Source: Spiroplasma endosymbiont of Clivina fossor (GTDB lineage Bacteria > Bacillota_I > Bacilli_A > Mycoplasmatales > Nriv7). From it: a DNA stretch of 64,000 nt. The notes beneath the pieces are model-generated. The model saw nothing but the letters and a program-made list of their open reading frames with translations. It did no database searches and was not told the origin of the DNA. The first letter of the stretch is position 1. Every line of letters begins with the position of its first letter. Both the position numbers and the translations under genes were made by a program. Below, in pieces: positions 1 to 9,381 of the stretch. Location: NCBI RefSeq assembly GCF_964031115.1, contig NZ_OZ035006.1, forward strand, positions 1,240,001-1,304,000, given 5' to 3'.

Positions 1-104
1 TAAGTAATAAAACAAAATATTTAATATTAACAAACATAATCTCAATAAAATTCTATAGAAACTAAGTAAAATGCTTATAAAAACAACATTAAAATAATTT
101 TTTA
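1..104 (+). mobile_element. Left part of a mini-element (MITE-like)
   Basis: This stretch matches about 22673-22770, the interior of the 304-bp mini-element at 22583-22886. Its first roughly 90 bp lie outside the window. The element resumes at 13606-13716, so everything between is later insertion. Bases 97-104 (ATTTTTTA) are the left copy of the 8-bp duplication made by the IS1595-like insertion. No coding capacity is seen. Confidence 0.7.
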
Positions 105-178
105 TTTTAATTTTGTCGAAAACTCTTGATAAAATAAAAAAAATCATCAACTTGATAATTTTAAAAGGCTTTTATGTA

Positions 179-187
179 AAATTACTA
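179..187. repeat. 9-bp target duplication of unit 1 (left copy)
   Basis: AAATTACTA lies directly before the GGACGC terminus. The identical nonamer lies directly after the CGCGACC terminus at 11198-11206. Together they restore the uninterrupted 3' end of the IS1595-like element as seen at 55597 onward. A 9-bp duplication is the size usual for ISLre2-family transposition. Confidence 0.88.
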
Positions 188-695
188 GGACGCATAAAGT
201 TTTGTTAGGTAGTAAAATATTTGAATAAGTATTAAGGCGGTCAGCAATGATTGTCTTTTTATTTTATAAGGTGTTAAAAATTTGTTCTTTGAAAATTAAA
301 TACAAGTGAATTAATAATGTTGGTATGTATTAAAGCACGATAAATTATGGGTGGTCGCCATAACCGAAAGAAGTTTACCAGTTAATAGATAACATCCTAT
401 TAGCTATAGCAATTTGTTTCGTTTTGCAATAAAAAAATGAATGGGTGGATTTCCTAAAAATATACACGCTATTAAATTAGTTCCAAGGGTAGGATGCGGA
501 TATTAAAGTGTAGAAATTTCTATATAGGGGTATGCTAAGTTTAAAATTATTAAAATCTTTATCTAATTAAAAAACAAAATTTACTAACAAAGCTTGTTAA
601 ACACTTAAATCTGCGATATATAAGTGTTTAAAAAACTAAGTTAACTAAAACTTAGTTAATATAACTTAGTTTATCTATAAGAAAGGTAATTTATT
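188..695 (+). other. Plectrovirus noncoding/leader region
   Basis: About 500 bp without a usable reading frame. It is repeated with few changes at 62320-62828 and, truncated, at 22152-22582. It contains a 9-bp-stem hairpin (599-629) and repeated AACTTAGTTAA-type motifs just before the first gene. Its place at the head of the viral gene block suggests the leader and possibly the replication origin and packaging signal. That role is inferred only from position and conservation. Confidence 0.55.
599..629 (+). promoter_or_regulatory. Hairpin in viral noncoding region
   Basis: AAACACTTA pairs with TAAGTGTTT across a 13-nt loop containing CTGCGATA. The hairpin is conserved in unit 4 near 62730-62760. 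In the deleted copy at 22152-22582 the sequence stops inside the first arm. It is a candidate origin or packaging hairpin. No run of T follows it, so a terminator is less likely. Confidence 0.45.
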
Positions 696-1022
696 ATGAA
701 AAACATTGAAAACATTTTCTTAAATACTAAGAAATATCTTTTAAAAGAAACACAAAACGCAATGTTTATTAAAGCACCAAAAATTCCATGATTTAATGAA
801 CAAATCGGCATTTGGTTTCCAAAGCGATTTGTTTATAAAGGAAAATATGAAAATTCGATTTGCATCGGAATAATAAAAGATAGTAAATATCAAATAATTT
901 CAATTAATCAAAAAGAAAATGAAACCAAATTAATTAAGGGGCAAGAATTATTAAGTTTCTTCATTGCCGAAAAAGAAAACAACAAAAAAGATATAAATTA
1001 TAACTATTTTAAAGGAGTTTAA
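696..1022 (+). CDS. Plectrovirus-type small soluble protein (108 aa)
   Basis: First gene of the viral block. GAAAGG lies 11 nt before the ATG. The protein is lysine-rich with no membrane segment and no signal peptide. Conserved aromatic stretches (PWFNEQIGIWF, KRFVYKGKYENS) include one Trp encoded by TGA. A near-identical copy is at 62829-63155. Its leading position and basic, soluble composition would suit a single-stranded-DNA-binding or early regulatory protein, but no family motif is recognised, so this is a guess. The stop is two bases before the next ATG, indicating co-transcription. Confidence 0.7.
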
Positions 1023-1024
1023 AA

Positions 1025-1246
1025 ATGAATATTGCGATTGGATTAATATTTATTATTATCAGCATCATGCTATTAGCATATTTTGCTTATAAAATTTATG
1101 CCAAAATAAAAATTAGAATTAAATATAAAAATGCCATTAAAAATAATACTGGTAATTTCACGAAAGACGAAAAAGTATTTATTGCTCGTTTTGAGGAATG
1201 AGTTAAATCTCCTAATTCAAAAGAAAATAACGCGGATAAAAAATAA
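1025..1246 (+). CDS. Plectrovirus-type single-span membrane protein (73 aa)
   Basis: An N-terminal hydrophobic segment (residues 3-22, IAIGLIFIIISIMLLAYFAY) is followed by a basic segment and a hydrophilic, charged tail. This is a small bitopic inner-membrane protein, as expected for filamentous phage minor virion or assembly proteins. The AAAGGAG ribosome site lies within the end of the previous gene. A copy with a few substitutions is at 63158-63379. The exact virion role is not known from sequence. Confidence 0.7.
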
Positions 1247-1263
1247 TGTTTTGAGAAATTATT

Positions 1264-1407
1264 ATGGAATTCTTAAAACTGTTTATTCCGATAGAAAAAA
1301 TGCCTGCACAAGTTGCGTTTATTGCCGGATTAATTATTATCATTACTTTTCTTTTCGCATTAATTTCAATTATGTATTTACCAATAAAAATGATTTTTGG
1401 GAGATAA
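1264..1407 (+). CDS. Plectrovirus-type small membrane protein (47 aa)
   Basis: Starts MEFLKLFIPIEKMPAQ, then one transmembrane segment (residues about 17-40), then a short basic end (IKMIFGR). Size and layout resemble minor coat proteins of filamentous viruses that sit in the host inner membrane before assembly. A longer reading frame on the same strand (1131-1436) is out of register and is a shadow. A copy is at 63397-63540 with only conservative changes, supporting it as a real gene. Confidence 0.65.
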   Translation: MEFLKLFIPIEKMPAQVAFIAGLIIIITFLFALISIMYLPIKMIFGR

Positions 1408-1410
1408 AAA

Positions 1411-1641
1411 ATGACAATAAACTTAAAAGAATTTAATTGAGAACAAATTAAACAAACTTTCTGAGATTTATTTATTCAAATTACAACTATTCCGGCTCAC
1501 ATTACTGGTGGTAAAGAAATTAAATTAAACGAAGCGCCACTTTGACTTTTAATAGCAAACATTGCTTTTTGATTCTTAACAGCGATTATGGTGTGATTTA
1601 TTCTAATGCTCCTTTGAAAAACCATATCAGTATTTAGATAG
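1411..1641 (+). CDS. Plectrovirus-type membrane protein (76 aa)
   Basis: A hydrophilic N-terminal half with several Trp (WEQIKQTFWDLF) is followed by a strong membrane segment (residues about 45-70, LLIANIAFWFLTAIMVWFIL) and a short basic end. Most Trp codons are TGA. The start is 3 nt after the previous stop, so the two genes are likely coupled. The copy at 63544-63774 differs mainly in residues 30-45, so the soluble half varies faster than the membrane half. Probable minor virion or assembly protein. Confidence 0.68.
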
Positions 1642-1652
1642 GGAAAAAATTA

Positions 1653-1787
1653 ATGTCAAGAAGTTACATTCTGATGCATTCCCAAAGAAATTCAAAATTA
1701 ATTAGGAAAAAATACAATCGTGTTAAGGTTAACCGTGGTTTTAACAAATTTAAGAAAAACTTTGAATATAAATGATGAATGTTTTAA
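1653..1787 (+). CDS. Plectrovirus-type small basic protein (44 aa)
   Basis: Very basic: about one third of residues are Lys or Arg (KLIRKKYNRVKVNRGFNKFKK). It ends in the aromatic YKWWMF, with both Trp encoded by consecutive TGA codons. It lies directly before the coat protein gene. Such a peptide would suit DNA neutralisation or packaging in the virion, but that is inference from composition. Strong purifying selection is suggested by the copy at 63786-63920, which differs at only two residues. Confidence 0.65.
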
Positions 1788-1806
1788 AAAGAAAGGGGGT
1801 GATTAT

Positions 1807-2049
1807 ATGATTGGAACTTTCTTAACAGAAGTACCAGCAGTAACAAAGATAACAGCTAGTGACGCGATGACTAAATTATGAAATGCGATTATAACAGCGT
1901 TTACTAAAATGTGAGAAATTATTGCTGTTAATATGCCACAAGTCGGTAACTTCTTTGCTGACTACTGAATCTTCATTTTTCCATTTATTTTGGCAATATT
2001 CTTTATTTGCTTTAAAATGTTTGAAAAATTACTTGGAGCAGTACGCTAA
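1807..2049 (+). CDS. Plectrovirus major coat protein candidate (80 aa)
   Basis: An excellent ribosome site (AAAGAAAGGGGGTGAT) precedes the ATG, the strongest in the block, as expected for the most abundant virion protein. The layout is that of a filamentous phage major coat protein: an amphipathic N-terminal half (residues 1-48), a hydrophobic span (about 50-68, WIFIFPFILAIFFICF) and a short basic end (KMFEKLLGAVR). A second copy starts at 63941. The family match to the SpV1/SVTS2 coat protein is by recall of layout, not by alignment. Confidence 0.68.
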
Positions 2050-2062
2050 CAAAAAAATAAAG

Positions 2063-2136
2063 TGAGGTGCAAGATGAAATTTTGCAAATGAATAATAGAA
2101 AAAAATAACCATTTTATTGAATTGAATCGCACCTCA
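2063..2136 (+). promoter_or_regulatory. Inverted repeat overlapping the Zot-like gene ribosome site
   Basis: TGAGGTGC (2063-2070), which includes the GAGGTG ribosome-binding sequence, is perfectly complementary to GCACCTCA (2129-2136) inside the coding region. Pairing would hide the ribosome site of the Zot-like gene between highly expressed coat genes. The stem is only 8 bp with a loop of about 58 nt, so formation is uncertain. Confidence 0.3.
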
Positions 2137-3057
2137 TTTTTAATTTTATGACATTGCGGAGCAATTTGATATATTTACAACGGTTATTTTAAAAATATTG
2201 TAAGCTATTTATTTTTAGCAGGTTGTATTTTAATTTTTCTTTTTAAAATCGGTAATTTAACACAAATTAACAAAGTTATTAATTTCTTAAAAAATTCACC
2301 ATTAAATATTGTGATTGGTTCATTAGGAACTGGAAAAACTGCTTTTCTAGTATATGCATCAAAATTACTAAAAAAGAAGAAATATCACATCGCATCAACA
2401 TTTCCATTACTAGAAACCCAAAAATTAAGTTTAGGTCATATGGGATTATTAGATTTTGATTATCCGGTATTGCCAGACAAAACCTTACTTTTATGAGATG
2501 AAACCAACTTATTTTTAGAAGGTACTGATTGAGAAAAAAATAATACCAAAAACGAGGAAACCGGTATCCAAGAATATTTCGCTCTGGCACGGCATTTTGG
2601 TCATATTGTTCTGGCTAGCGGTCAAAGAGATAAACATATTTGAGTTAAAGTTCGTGATATTGCCAATAATGTGATTGTGGGAATTCGCAAAAAAACCGTT
2701 AATATTTTTCGGCCCTACTTAAAAGTCATCTATGGTACCTTTACGAGCATTGAAGAATATGAACGCTGACGAAACACCTTAATTGATGCTAAAAATAGCA
2801 AAAAAGGTCGTCGCATTAAATACCGTGATATCCCTGAACTTGATATTTATTTTTTTAAACTAAAAATTCCTTTACCAATACTTAACACTTACAATTCTTT
2901 TTACCTAGCTTTTTTAAGAGATTACTTAAATGCAAAAGTAAATCCTGACTATGAAGACAAATACTATACTGACACAGCAATTGATTTAGAAGATTTAGAA
3001 TATTTAAAAATGGATAAATTTAGCAAATTTTTAAGAAAAATGAAAGAAAAGGAATAA
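2074..3057 (+). CDS. Zot/pI-like P-loop assembly ATPase (327 aa)
   Basis: Filamentous-phage morphogenesis ATPase of the Zot/gpI type, which sits in the inner membrane and drives virion extrusion. Two hydrophobic segments (about residues 20-37 and 44-57) precede a Walker A motif GSLGTGKT at 82-89 and a Walker B-type strand ending TLLLWDE near residue 140. The motif HIVLASGQR resembles the sensor region of this family. Seven or more Trp are encoded by TGA. The start ATG follows GAGGTG by 3-4 nt. A diverged, 5'-truncated homologue is at 49214-50053. Confidence 0.82.
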
Positions 3058-3063
3058 TAAAAA

Positions 3064-3384
3064 ATGGAAAATCTCGCAAAAATGGCCGACTTTCTCGCTC
3101 AAATGCTTTATAAAGTTTTTGACTTAATTTGAAGTTTAGAAGTGCCAGGAACAAATATTCAATTAATATTTCCTTTGTTCTTAACGCTGGCTGTAGAATT
3201 TCTTATGGCAATTATTCTTGGATTTGGTAGTCAACAAGTTAATTTAGAAAAACAACGCCAATATGCGGTTAAAAATAAAGGGCGGTTAAGTGCGTGAGGA
3301 AAAACTAAAAAACAAATAAAACCAATAAATCCAAATAAAATTAATTGAAAACAAAGAAATAAAAAAACAAAACAAGGTAACTAA
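3064..3384 (+). CDS. Plectrovirus-type membrane protein (106 aa)
   Basis: N-terminal amphipathic region (MENLAKMADFLAQMLYKVFDLIW), one transmembrane segment (residues about 33-57) and a long basic C-terminal tail rich in Lys, Asn and Gln. It starts 6 nt after the ATPase stop. The homologue at 50066-50304 keeps the same position after the Zot-like gene and the same N-terminus, but its basic tail is cut off by IS256. Probably a component of the virion assembly complex. No named domain is recognised. Confidence 0.65.
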
Positions 3385-3386
3385 CG

Positions 3387-3635
3387 ATGTTTAAACTAAT
3401 TATTATTTTTATCTTAATAACTGTTCTTGGACTATTAGCTGGTAGTCATTTTGAAACTTTAACAAACTATATTAGCGAAGGCCTTGCGAATTTCCAAAAG
3501 TTTATTACTAGCAATTTAACAATTTTAGAACTATTTAAACCAATGGCTCGGACATTTTCACAACATCCAATCTTCACCATTCTTGGCGTTACTTGTGTAC
3601 TGATTGCCTTATTTATTGTGATTAAAGGTAGATAA
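3387..3635 (+). CDS. Plectrovirus-type two-span membrane protein (82 aa)
   Basis: Begins MFKLIIIFILITVLGLLAGS, an N-terminal hydrophobic segment that could be a signal anchor. A soluble loop of about 35 residues follows, then a second span (HPIFTILGVTCVLIALFIVI) and a basic end (KGR). The gene starts 2 nt after the previous stop. This is the usual layout of small minor coat proteins next to the adhesin of filamentous phages. The function is inferred only from context. Confidence 0.62.
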   Translation: MFKLIIIFILITVLGLLAGSHFETLTNYISEGLANFQKFITSNLTILELFKPMARTFSQHPIFTILGVTCVLIALFIVIKGR

Positions 3636-3639
3636 AAAA

Positions 3640-3759
3640 ATGGAAAAATGAACTAAAAAACAAGAATTAGAAATAGAAAATGACAAATTAAAAATTGTTA
3701 ATGTCATATTAGAAAATAGTGTTAATACTCTTAAATACATAAATAATGGAAAAAAATAA
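3640..3759 (+). CDS. Very short coiled-coil protein (39 aa)
   Basis: MEKWTKKQELEIENDKLKI followed by VNVILENSVNTLKYINNGKK. Regular spacing of hydrophobic residues in a charged background suggests a short coiled coil. The start is 4 nt after the previous stop, within the same gene string. The region just after it (3760-3860) repeats a similar pattern (IENEKLKI) in another frame with no start, so the gene may have been longer or duplicated and then broken. Could be spurious. Confidence 0.35.
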
Positions 3760-3868
3760 ATAAATTTTAGAACTAGAAAAGCGAAATAGTGTTCATATAG
3801 ATGAGAAATCAGAACTAGTTATTGAAAATGAAAAATTAAAAATTTTTAAACACGAAAGGAAAACTAAA

Positions 3869-4252
3869 ATGAAAAAAATTTTAGGCAAATTATTTAAAAA
3901 AGATAATTCAAAAGAAAAAACGCCATTAAGATTAAGGATTAAAAATTCTTTTAAAAAGCAGTGGTTAAAAGTATCATTAAGTATCATTTTCATCTTTATA
4001 AGCTTATTAATTTGTGCATTAACAGTAATCGATACTAAATGAATAACCGGAACAAGTGACGAATTTAATAATTTTATGAATGAAGAGATGGTTAAATTCT
4101 TTGGCAAGTTCAATAGTGGTATTATGCTAGCAGGAATATTTGTTTTTTGATGAGGCGGAGCAATATATTTTGCAATTAAATTTGAAAAATTAATCCGCTT
4201 TATTATTCAAAAAATTAAAGAAAAAAGAACAATGAAAAATAAAATATTTTAA
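3869..4252 (+). CDS. Plectrovirus-type two-span membrane protein (127 aa)
   Basis: A strongly basic N-terminus (MKKILGKLFKKDNSKEK) leads to a first membrane span (residues about 36-55, VSLSIIFIFISLLICALTVI). A loop of about 30 residues contains TGTSDEFNNFMNEEM. A second span follows (about 85-105, GIMLAGIFVFWWGGAIYF), then a basic tail. Positive ends on both sides place both termini in the cytoplasm. It lies directly before the large adhesin/capsid gene, as do membrane partners of minor coat proteins. No family is recognised. Confidence 0.65.
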
Positions 4253-4267
4253 AAAGGAGTGATAAAA

Positions 4268-6457
4268 ATGTTTATGAAAATATTTACCGTGCTAACTATT
4301 AGTTTCAATAACATTTTTACTATTCCCCAAAATATTAACAATGATAAAACAACAGTAAATTCACTAATTAGAAACAAAAGACAAAATAATAAAGTTTATG
4401 ATTTTGAAATTAGAAACTTAGAAAAAATAAGATTTTTAACAGAAAGGCAAGACCATGACCTTTTAAAAGTTGAGATAAGAACAGAAGATAATATAAATGC
4501 AAATATAGATAAACAATTACCAAATTTAAAAAATGTAAAAATTTTTAGTTTAGAGTTTAATGCAGAGCTTGTAAATAACAGAATTAAACAAAAAGACTTT
4601 CAAAAAATAACAAATACTTATGGAACAAAAATAGATACTCCGGGTTTAAATTTTTATACCTGAATGATTAGTATACCCAATAAAACAATAAGAATTAAAA
4701 CACAAGGAACAGAATTACTAACTTTTGAGCATGGTAGTACCAACAATTATAGATTAAATAATACAAATGATTTTAATATAGAAATTGAAAAAGACAGTAC
4801 CGACATTGATTTACCAATAACAACTACTAAATTTGATGGTAACCACAAATACAATGATGTTATTGATAACCTTGATTATTTAATGATTCATCGCGGTGAT
4901 TTTGACAAATTTAATTATTCTTATCTTTATTGAACACCAGTATTTAATTTCATTGACACTTTAGAAAAAGGTTACTATAAAGAATTCACCATTAAAAATC
5001 ATGGTTTTAAAGACGAGAGCTATTTTTATCACAAGACTTCAACTATTTTACCAAACTCAGAAATAATCGACCCTACAAATGCAACCAAAATTGAAGTTAT
5101 CAAAAAAATTAAAAAAAGACTTAATGAAACAATTAACAATCTTACTGGCGTAAATAATGCAATTGAAGGCATCGACTATAATACAGAAATTAAAGATAAC
5201 GACAACAATTACTTAGATGATAGTGCTACTTTTGATTTAACAACAGATAATGTTGCTGACAGAACATTTACCGTTAAATTCGCTGCAATTGAAACGAGTA
5301 CACAATTGCAAGGAACAAATACGATTAAAATGGTCATTCCGAAACAAGAGGATACCAACGATAATGTCCTTAAAATTAAGGCATTTAACAAAACTCTAAT
5401 TGCTGGAAATAATTATTTACAATTATTACACGGTGAAACTGAAATCTGAAAATATGACACTGAAAATGCTAACGATTATTACCTAATTAAGTACCTTTTT
5501 GGAACATTGAATTATCTTAATGTTAAATTTAGTTTTCTACGCTATGACCCTGAATTAAGGAACGATATTTACCTTTATTTTAAAAACAACATTCTTGGTA
5601 TTAACAATAATGATTACAAAAATATCTTTGACGAAATTTATGAAATCCTTGGTAATTTCTTTGCCAGTTTATTTTATGCTACTTTTGATATGGACGAAAA
5701 AACTTATACCGAAATTGATTTTAAAGGAGTAGATGATTACAACAAAAATTACTTTATTCAAATCGGTTTCTTTTATCGCTCGTTAATTACTTTTTATCCC
5801 AAAAAATATTTTATTAACATTACTGGAAATTCAGAATTACTACTAAGAAGTTATTTCTTTACTTTTGATAAAAAAACGCACCAAGAGAATTATAATGCCA
5901 TTAAAAATAAAAATAGTATCTACCAAATTGACTTTAATGTGCTTAAATCCTACGACAATAAACTTATTACCTTGCCAATCAACAATACTGCTAACAGCAT
6001 TAATTATCTCAATACCGATATTGATATTCGCTACGGTATTAATATTTTTACGCTGACTTTCCCGCTTTATCACAAGGATAACACCTATAATTACAATTTT
6101 AAAATTTATGACTTTAATGTCTTAAATTCCACGGCCTTTATTCCTGACGGTTCAACCAACTCAGAATGGGATGACCTAATTCCACCACCAAATTGCAAAT
6201 ATTCCGGGCGGTGAATACCAACCTTTAACGATATTGGTTGTGCTATTCAAAATGCTGGTATTAAAATGCTAAACTGAATACTAACAGCTTCACAAATAAT
6301 TACCATTTTACGGCCGTTAGCAATCATTGCAAAAGCAACAGTTAATTTTTCAACTGCTATTTTTCCAGTTTTTAAAACAGTACCAGCTTTTTATTATACC
6401 TTTCAATTTCTAATTGGTTTTGCCATTTTTCTAATGATATTAAGGATTTTCGTGTAA
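4268..6457 (+). CDS. Plectrovirus large adhesin/minor capsid protein (729 aa)
   Basis: The largest viral protein. It has an N-terminal signal-like segment (residues 1-19), a long asparagine-rich extracellular region and two hydrophobic segments at the very C-terminus (about 660-685 and 705-729). This is a type of layout known for filamentous phage attachment proteins, which are exported and stay anchored by the C-terminus until the virion leaves. The ATG at 4268 is preferred over GTG 4259 because GGAG lies 8 nt upstream of it. Residues 42-171 are duplicated almost exactly in the lipoprotein at 6511-7029. A decayed homologue lies at 37468-38747. Confidence 0.72.
4391..4782 (+). repeat. Duplicated segment, copy 1 (adhesin N-terminal domain)
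   Basis: About 390 bp in the adhesin gene are repeated at 6622-7013 with about four or five base changes. Both copies stay in frame. Outside this segment the two genes differ. The near identity implies a recent duplication or gene conversion within the unit. Confidence 0.85.
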
Positions 6458-6478
6458 TATATATATATATATATATAT
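6457..6478. repeat. (AT)11 dinucleotide run
   Basis: An alternating AT run sits between the adhesin stop and the lipoprotein leader. The same run, in the same place relative to both genes, occurs inverted in unit 3 at 37450-37469. Slippage could vary spacing between the genes. The conserved position makes it a useful homology marker for the units. Confidence 0.8.
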
Positions 6479-6510
6479 TGAAAAAATAAAGTAATAAAGG
6501 AATTAAAATA

Positions 6511-7029
6511 ATGAAAATTTTAAATATAATAACTCTTTCCGCATTAACAATATTACCAGTAATTGGATGTTCTAAAAAAGCAAGTGAATCAGTAGAACAA
6601 AAAAATAAAGATAACGAAAACAAAGTTTATGATTTTGAAATTAGAAACTTAGAAAAAATAAGATTTTTAACAGAAAGGCAAGACCATGACCTTTTAAAAG
6701 TTGAGATAAGAACAGAAGATAATATAAATGCAAATATAGATAAACAATTACCAAATTTAAAAAATGTAAAAATTTTTAGTTTAGAGTTTAATGCAGAGCT
6801 TGTAAATAACAGAATTAAACAAAAAGACTTTCAAAAAATAACAAATACTTATGGAACAAAAATAGATACTTCGGGTTTAAATTTTTATACCTGAATGATT
6901 AGTGTACCCAATAAAACAATAAGAATTAAAACACAAGGAACAGAATTACTAACTTTTGAGCATGGTAGTACCAATAATTATAGATTAAATAATACAAATA
7001 ATTTTGGAATTGAAATTGAAAACCCTTAA
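6511..7029 (+). CDS. Surface lipoprotein carrying a copy of the adhesin N-terminal domain (172 aa)
   Basis: Residues 1-21 form a lipoprotein signal ending in the lipobox LPVIGC, so the mature protein would be lipid-anchored at Cys 21 on the cell surface. After a short charged linker, residues 38-167 are nearly identical to residues 42-171 of the viral adhesin. A GGAATTAAAAT leader precedes the ATG. Unit 3 has a different lipoprotein in the same slot (36958-37419). I infer a prophage-encoded decoy that could occupy the receptor and exclude related phage. This is untested. Confidence 0.75.
6622..7013 (+). repeat. Duplicated segment, copy 2 (in lipoprotein)
   Basis: Second copy of 4391-4782, fused downstream of a lipoprotein signal sequence. 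The coding frame is kept to the new stop at 7027-7029. Confidence 0.85.
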
Positions 7030-7140
7030 TAATTAAATTTAAAAACTGTTAAAATTACTACCCTAAAAGGTGGTTGTCTATGATGACAATACTCTTAAAC
7101 AACTAAGCAATTTTTCTTCTTTTTATTTTGTCAGAATAAA

Positions 7141-7187
7141 AACCAGTAATTTTAGTTAATTACTGGTTTGAACATTTTTTATTTTTA
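7141..7187. terminator. Hairpin terminator between lipoprotein and toxin genes
   Basis: AACCAGTAAT (7141-7150) pairs perfectly with ATTACTGGTT (7159-7168), and a T-rich stretch follows. It lies between two convergent genes and probably ends the viral transcript. Upstream, 7045-7075 repeats the ISLre2 5' leader sequence (TTAAAATTACTACC...GGTGGTT) without a gene, apparently a conserved remnant also present near unit 3's lipoprotein. Confidence 0.65.
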
Positions 7188-7263
7188 CAAGAAATTTAAA
7201 CTTGTTGTGCTTGTTTCAATTAAAGTTATTGTTCTAAATAGCTAATATCGTTTTTATAAAACC

Positions 7264-9381
7264 TTATACTATAGTAGTAACTGTATTTGTTCTTACCGCC
7301 CCCTCTCTTTCTAATGAAAATAATGCTTCACCGTTAAATGTTATTTTATCATTGTTTTTATCTATAATAATTTCATTGGGTAATAAACTATATTTTTGTA
7401 AAATTTGCATTACTTCTGTAATTGATAATGTAATTATTTGTTCTTTATTGTTATCATCAATTATTTTGGCAGTAATATTTCCTGTAATTTTTTGTTTTAA
7501 ATTTAATATAACTTTAGATGTAATTATTCTTACTGGATAAGTAATTTTTAATTTTTCATTGGGATTAAGTTCAAATTTATCAGCGGGTTCCTTAAAAATA
7601 CTTAAAATCATTTCTTGTTCTTGTTTATTTGTGTTTGATAAATCAAATTCATTTGATAATACATTAATGATTTCAGAATTTCTATTATTTATATTTGTAA
7701 AATCTGTTAATTTCATTTCATCATCAGAATTTATGTTTCAACCATTTAATTTATTTTCTTGTTTTGTTTTAGTTAATCCTGTTGTAATTTGAAATACTAA
7801 TTTTGATTTCGAATTATATTCACAAGCAGGTACATTAAATGATCTTGTATTTGGAGTTTTATTGATAATTTCTCTATCAGAACATACATTTTTAGGAACA
7901 TTAGATCATAAAAATGAATTTTCTTTTTTTGTTATTTCAATATCTGAAAAATTTAAATTATTAGTATCAATATAATTTATTTCCTTAAATTTTAAATTAG
8001 GATTTTCGTTTCGAAATTTAAAAAATAATGCTTTTTTAATCAATTCATTTAAATTAATAATTTTATTTTGCCCATTATCAATTGAATAATGTATTTTTAT
8101 ATTATTATTTAAATTATTTTTTATTTTTAATATAGCTGAATTTTTTGTCTTGTTAATAATTTCTAATTGTGAAATATCTAAATCAGGATTTAAATAATTT
8201 AATTCACTTAAAATTACATTATCAGAATTATTATTAATTTGTCCTAAATTTGAATTTAAATAGTATCCACTATACTCATAAACATTATGGTCTTGTGAGC
8301 CAAAATATAATTTATGGTTAAAAACAACCCCAGAAGACAAAACTTCTCCTTCTGTTCTAAAAACAACTTTTTGTTGTCCTGTTGCCGGATCATATTCATA
8401 AACATTATGATCTTTTGAACCAAAATATAATTTATTGTTTAAAATTACACCAGAAGATCATACTTCCCCTTCTGTTCTAATAACAATTTTTTGTTGTCCT
8501 GTAGTAGGATCATACTCATACACATTATAATCTTTTGAACCAAAATATATTTTATTATTTAAAATAATTCCACTAGAAAAAACCGCACCCTTTGCTATCT
8601 TAATAATTTTTTGTTGTTCTGTAACAGAATCGTATTCATAAATATTACTGTCTTCTGAACCAATATATAATTTATTGTTAAAAACAACCCCAGAAGAAGG
8701 AAGTCATCAATTTGTTCTAATAACAATTTTTTGTTGTCCTGTAGTAGGATCATACTCATACACATTATAATCATCTGAACCAAAATATACTTTATTATTT
8801 AATATTACACCAGAAGAATGAATGTTAGCTTTTGTTCTAATAACAATTTTTTGTTGTCCTGTAGTAGGATCATACTCATAAACATTATGATCATCTGAAC
8901 CAATATATAATTTATTGTTTAAAATAATTCCACTAGAAAATCAAACTTCTCCCTCTGTTCTAATAACAATTTTTTGTTGTCCTGTGACGGGATCATATTC
9001 ATAAACATTATGATCTTTTGAACCAAAATATAATTTATTGTTTAAAATTACACCAGAAGATCATACTTCCCCCTCTGTTCTAATAACAATTTTTTGTTGT
9101 CCTGTAGCAGGATCATACTCATAAACATTATGATCATCTGAACCAAAATATATTTTATTGTTTAATAATATTCCACTAGCAAAAACTCCGCCATTTGTTT
9201 TAATAACAATTTTTGTTCTATTTATTTTATTATTTTCATTATTGCTTCGTTTTTGTCTTTTATTATTTATATTTTCTATTTTTTCTTGTGTTGGAGTTGG
9301 ATACGGACTATTGGCAACAATGCCCGACATTCCGCTTCCTGCTATTGTTATTGTACTTAATAAACTAAGTAATTTTTTCAT
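7264..9381 (-). CDS. Secreted beta-propeller toxin candidate with ETX/MTX2-like C-terminus (705 aa)
   Basis: An N-terminal signal peptide (MKKLLSLLSTITIAGSG) and an RQKR-type basic linker are followed by eight repeats of 40-41 residues (about residues 41-375), each with NNKLYFGS.DHNVYEYDP.TGQQKIV. These are PQQ/Kelch-like propeller blades. Residues about 376-705 are nearly the same as the end of the protein at 51686-53932. The last 150 residues alternate polar and nonpolar and end FNGEALFSLEREGAVRTNTVTT, resembling ETX/MTX2 pore-forming toxins. That assignment is tentative. AAAGGA lies about 11 nt before the ATG. It is convergent with the viral genes and divergent from the ISLre2 transposase. 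Confidence 0.72.
8260..9260 (-). repeat. Eight tandem 120-123 bp coding repeats (propeller blades)
   Basis: The spacing of a shared GTTCTAATAACAATTTTT block is 120-123 bp. The repeats are in frame and translate to 40-41 residue blades. Neighbouring units are highly similar at DNA level, so copy number can change by recombination. This is coding repetition, not a CRISPR array. Confidence 0.85.

Noticed and set aside
250..320. GTTCTTTGAAAATTAAATA sequence that might suggest a riboswitch or rRNA-type leader
   Set aside because: It is repeated only in the plectrovirus noncoding regions and no conserved riboswitch core or rRNA sequence follows.
1131..1436. A 101-residue plus-strand reading frame (with a second copy at 63264-63569)
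   Set aside because: It overlaps three better supported phage genes in other frames, starts without a ribosome site, and its conservation follows from theirs.
2279..2590. A 103-residue minus-strand frame
   Set aside because: It is the complement of the Zot-like ATPase, which has clear motifs.
8260..9260. Regular 120-bp direct repeats that could suggest a CRISPR or satellite array
   Set aside because: They stay in one open reading frame, translate to propeller-like blades, and have no unique spacers.
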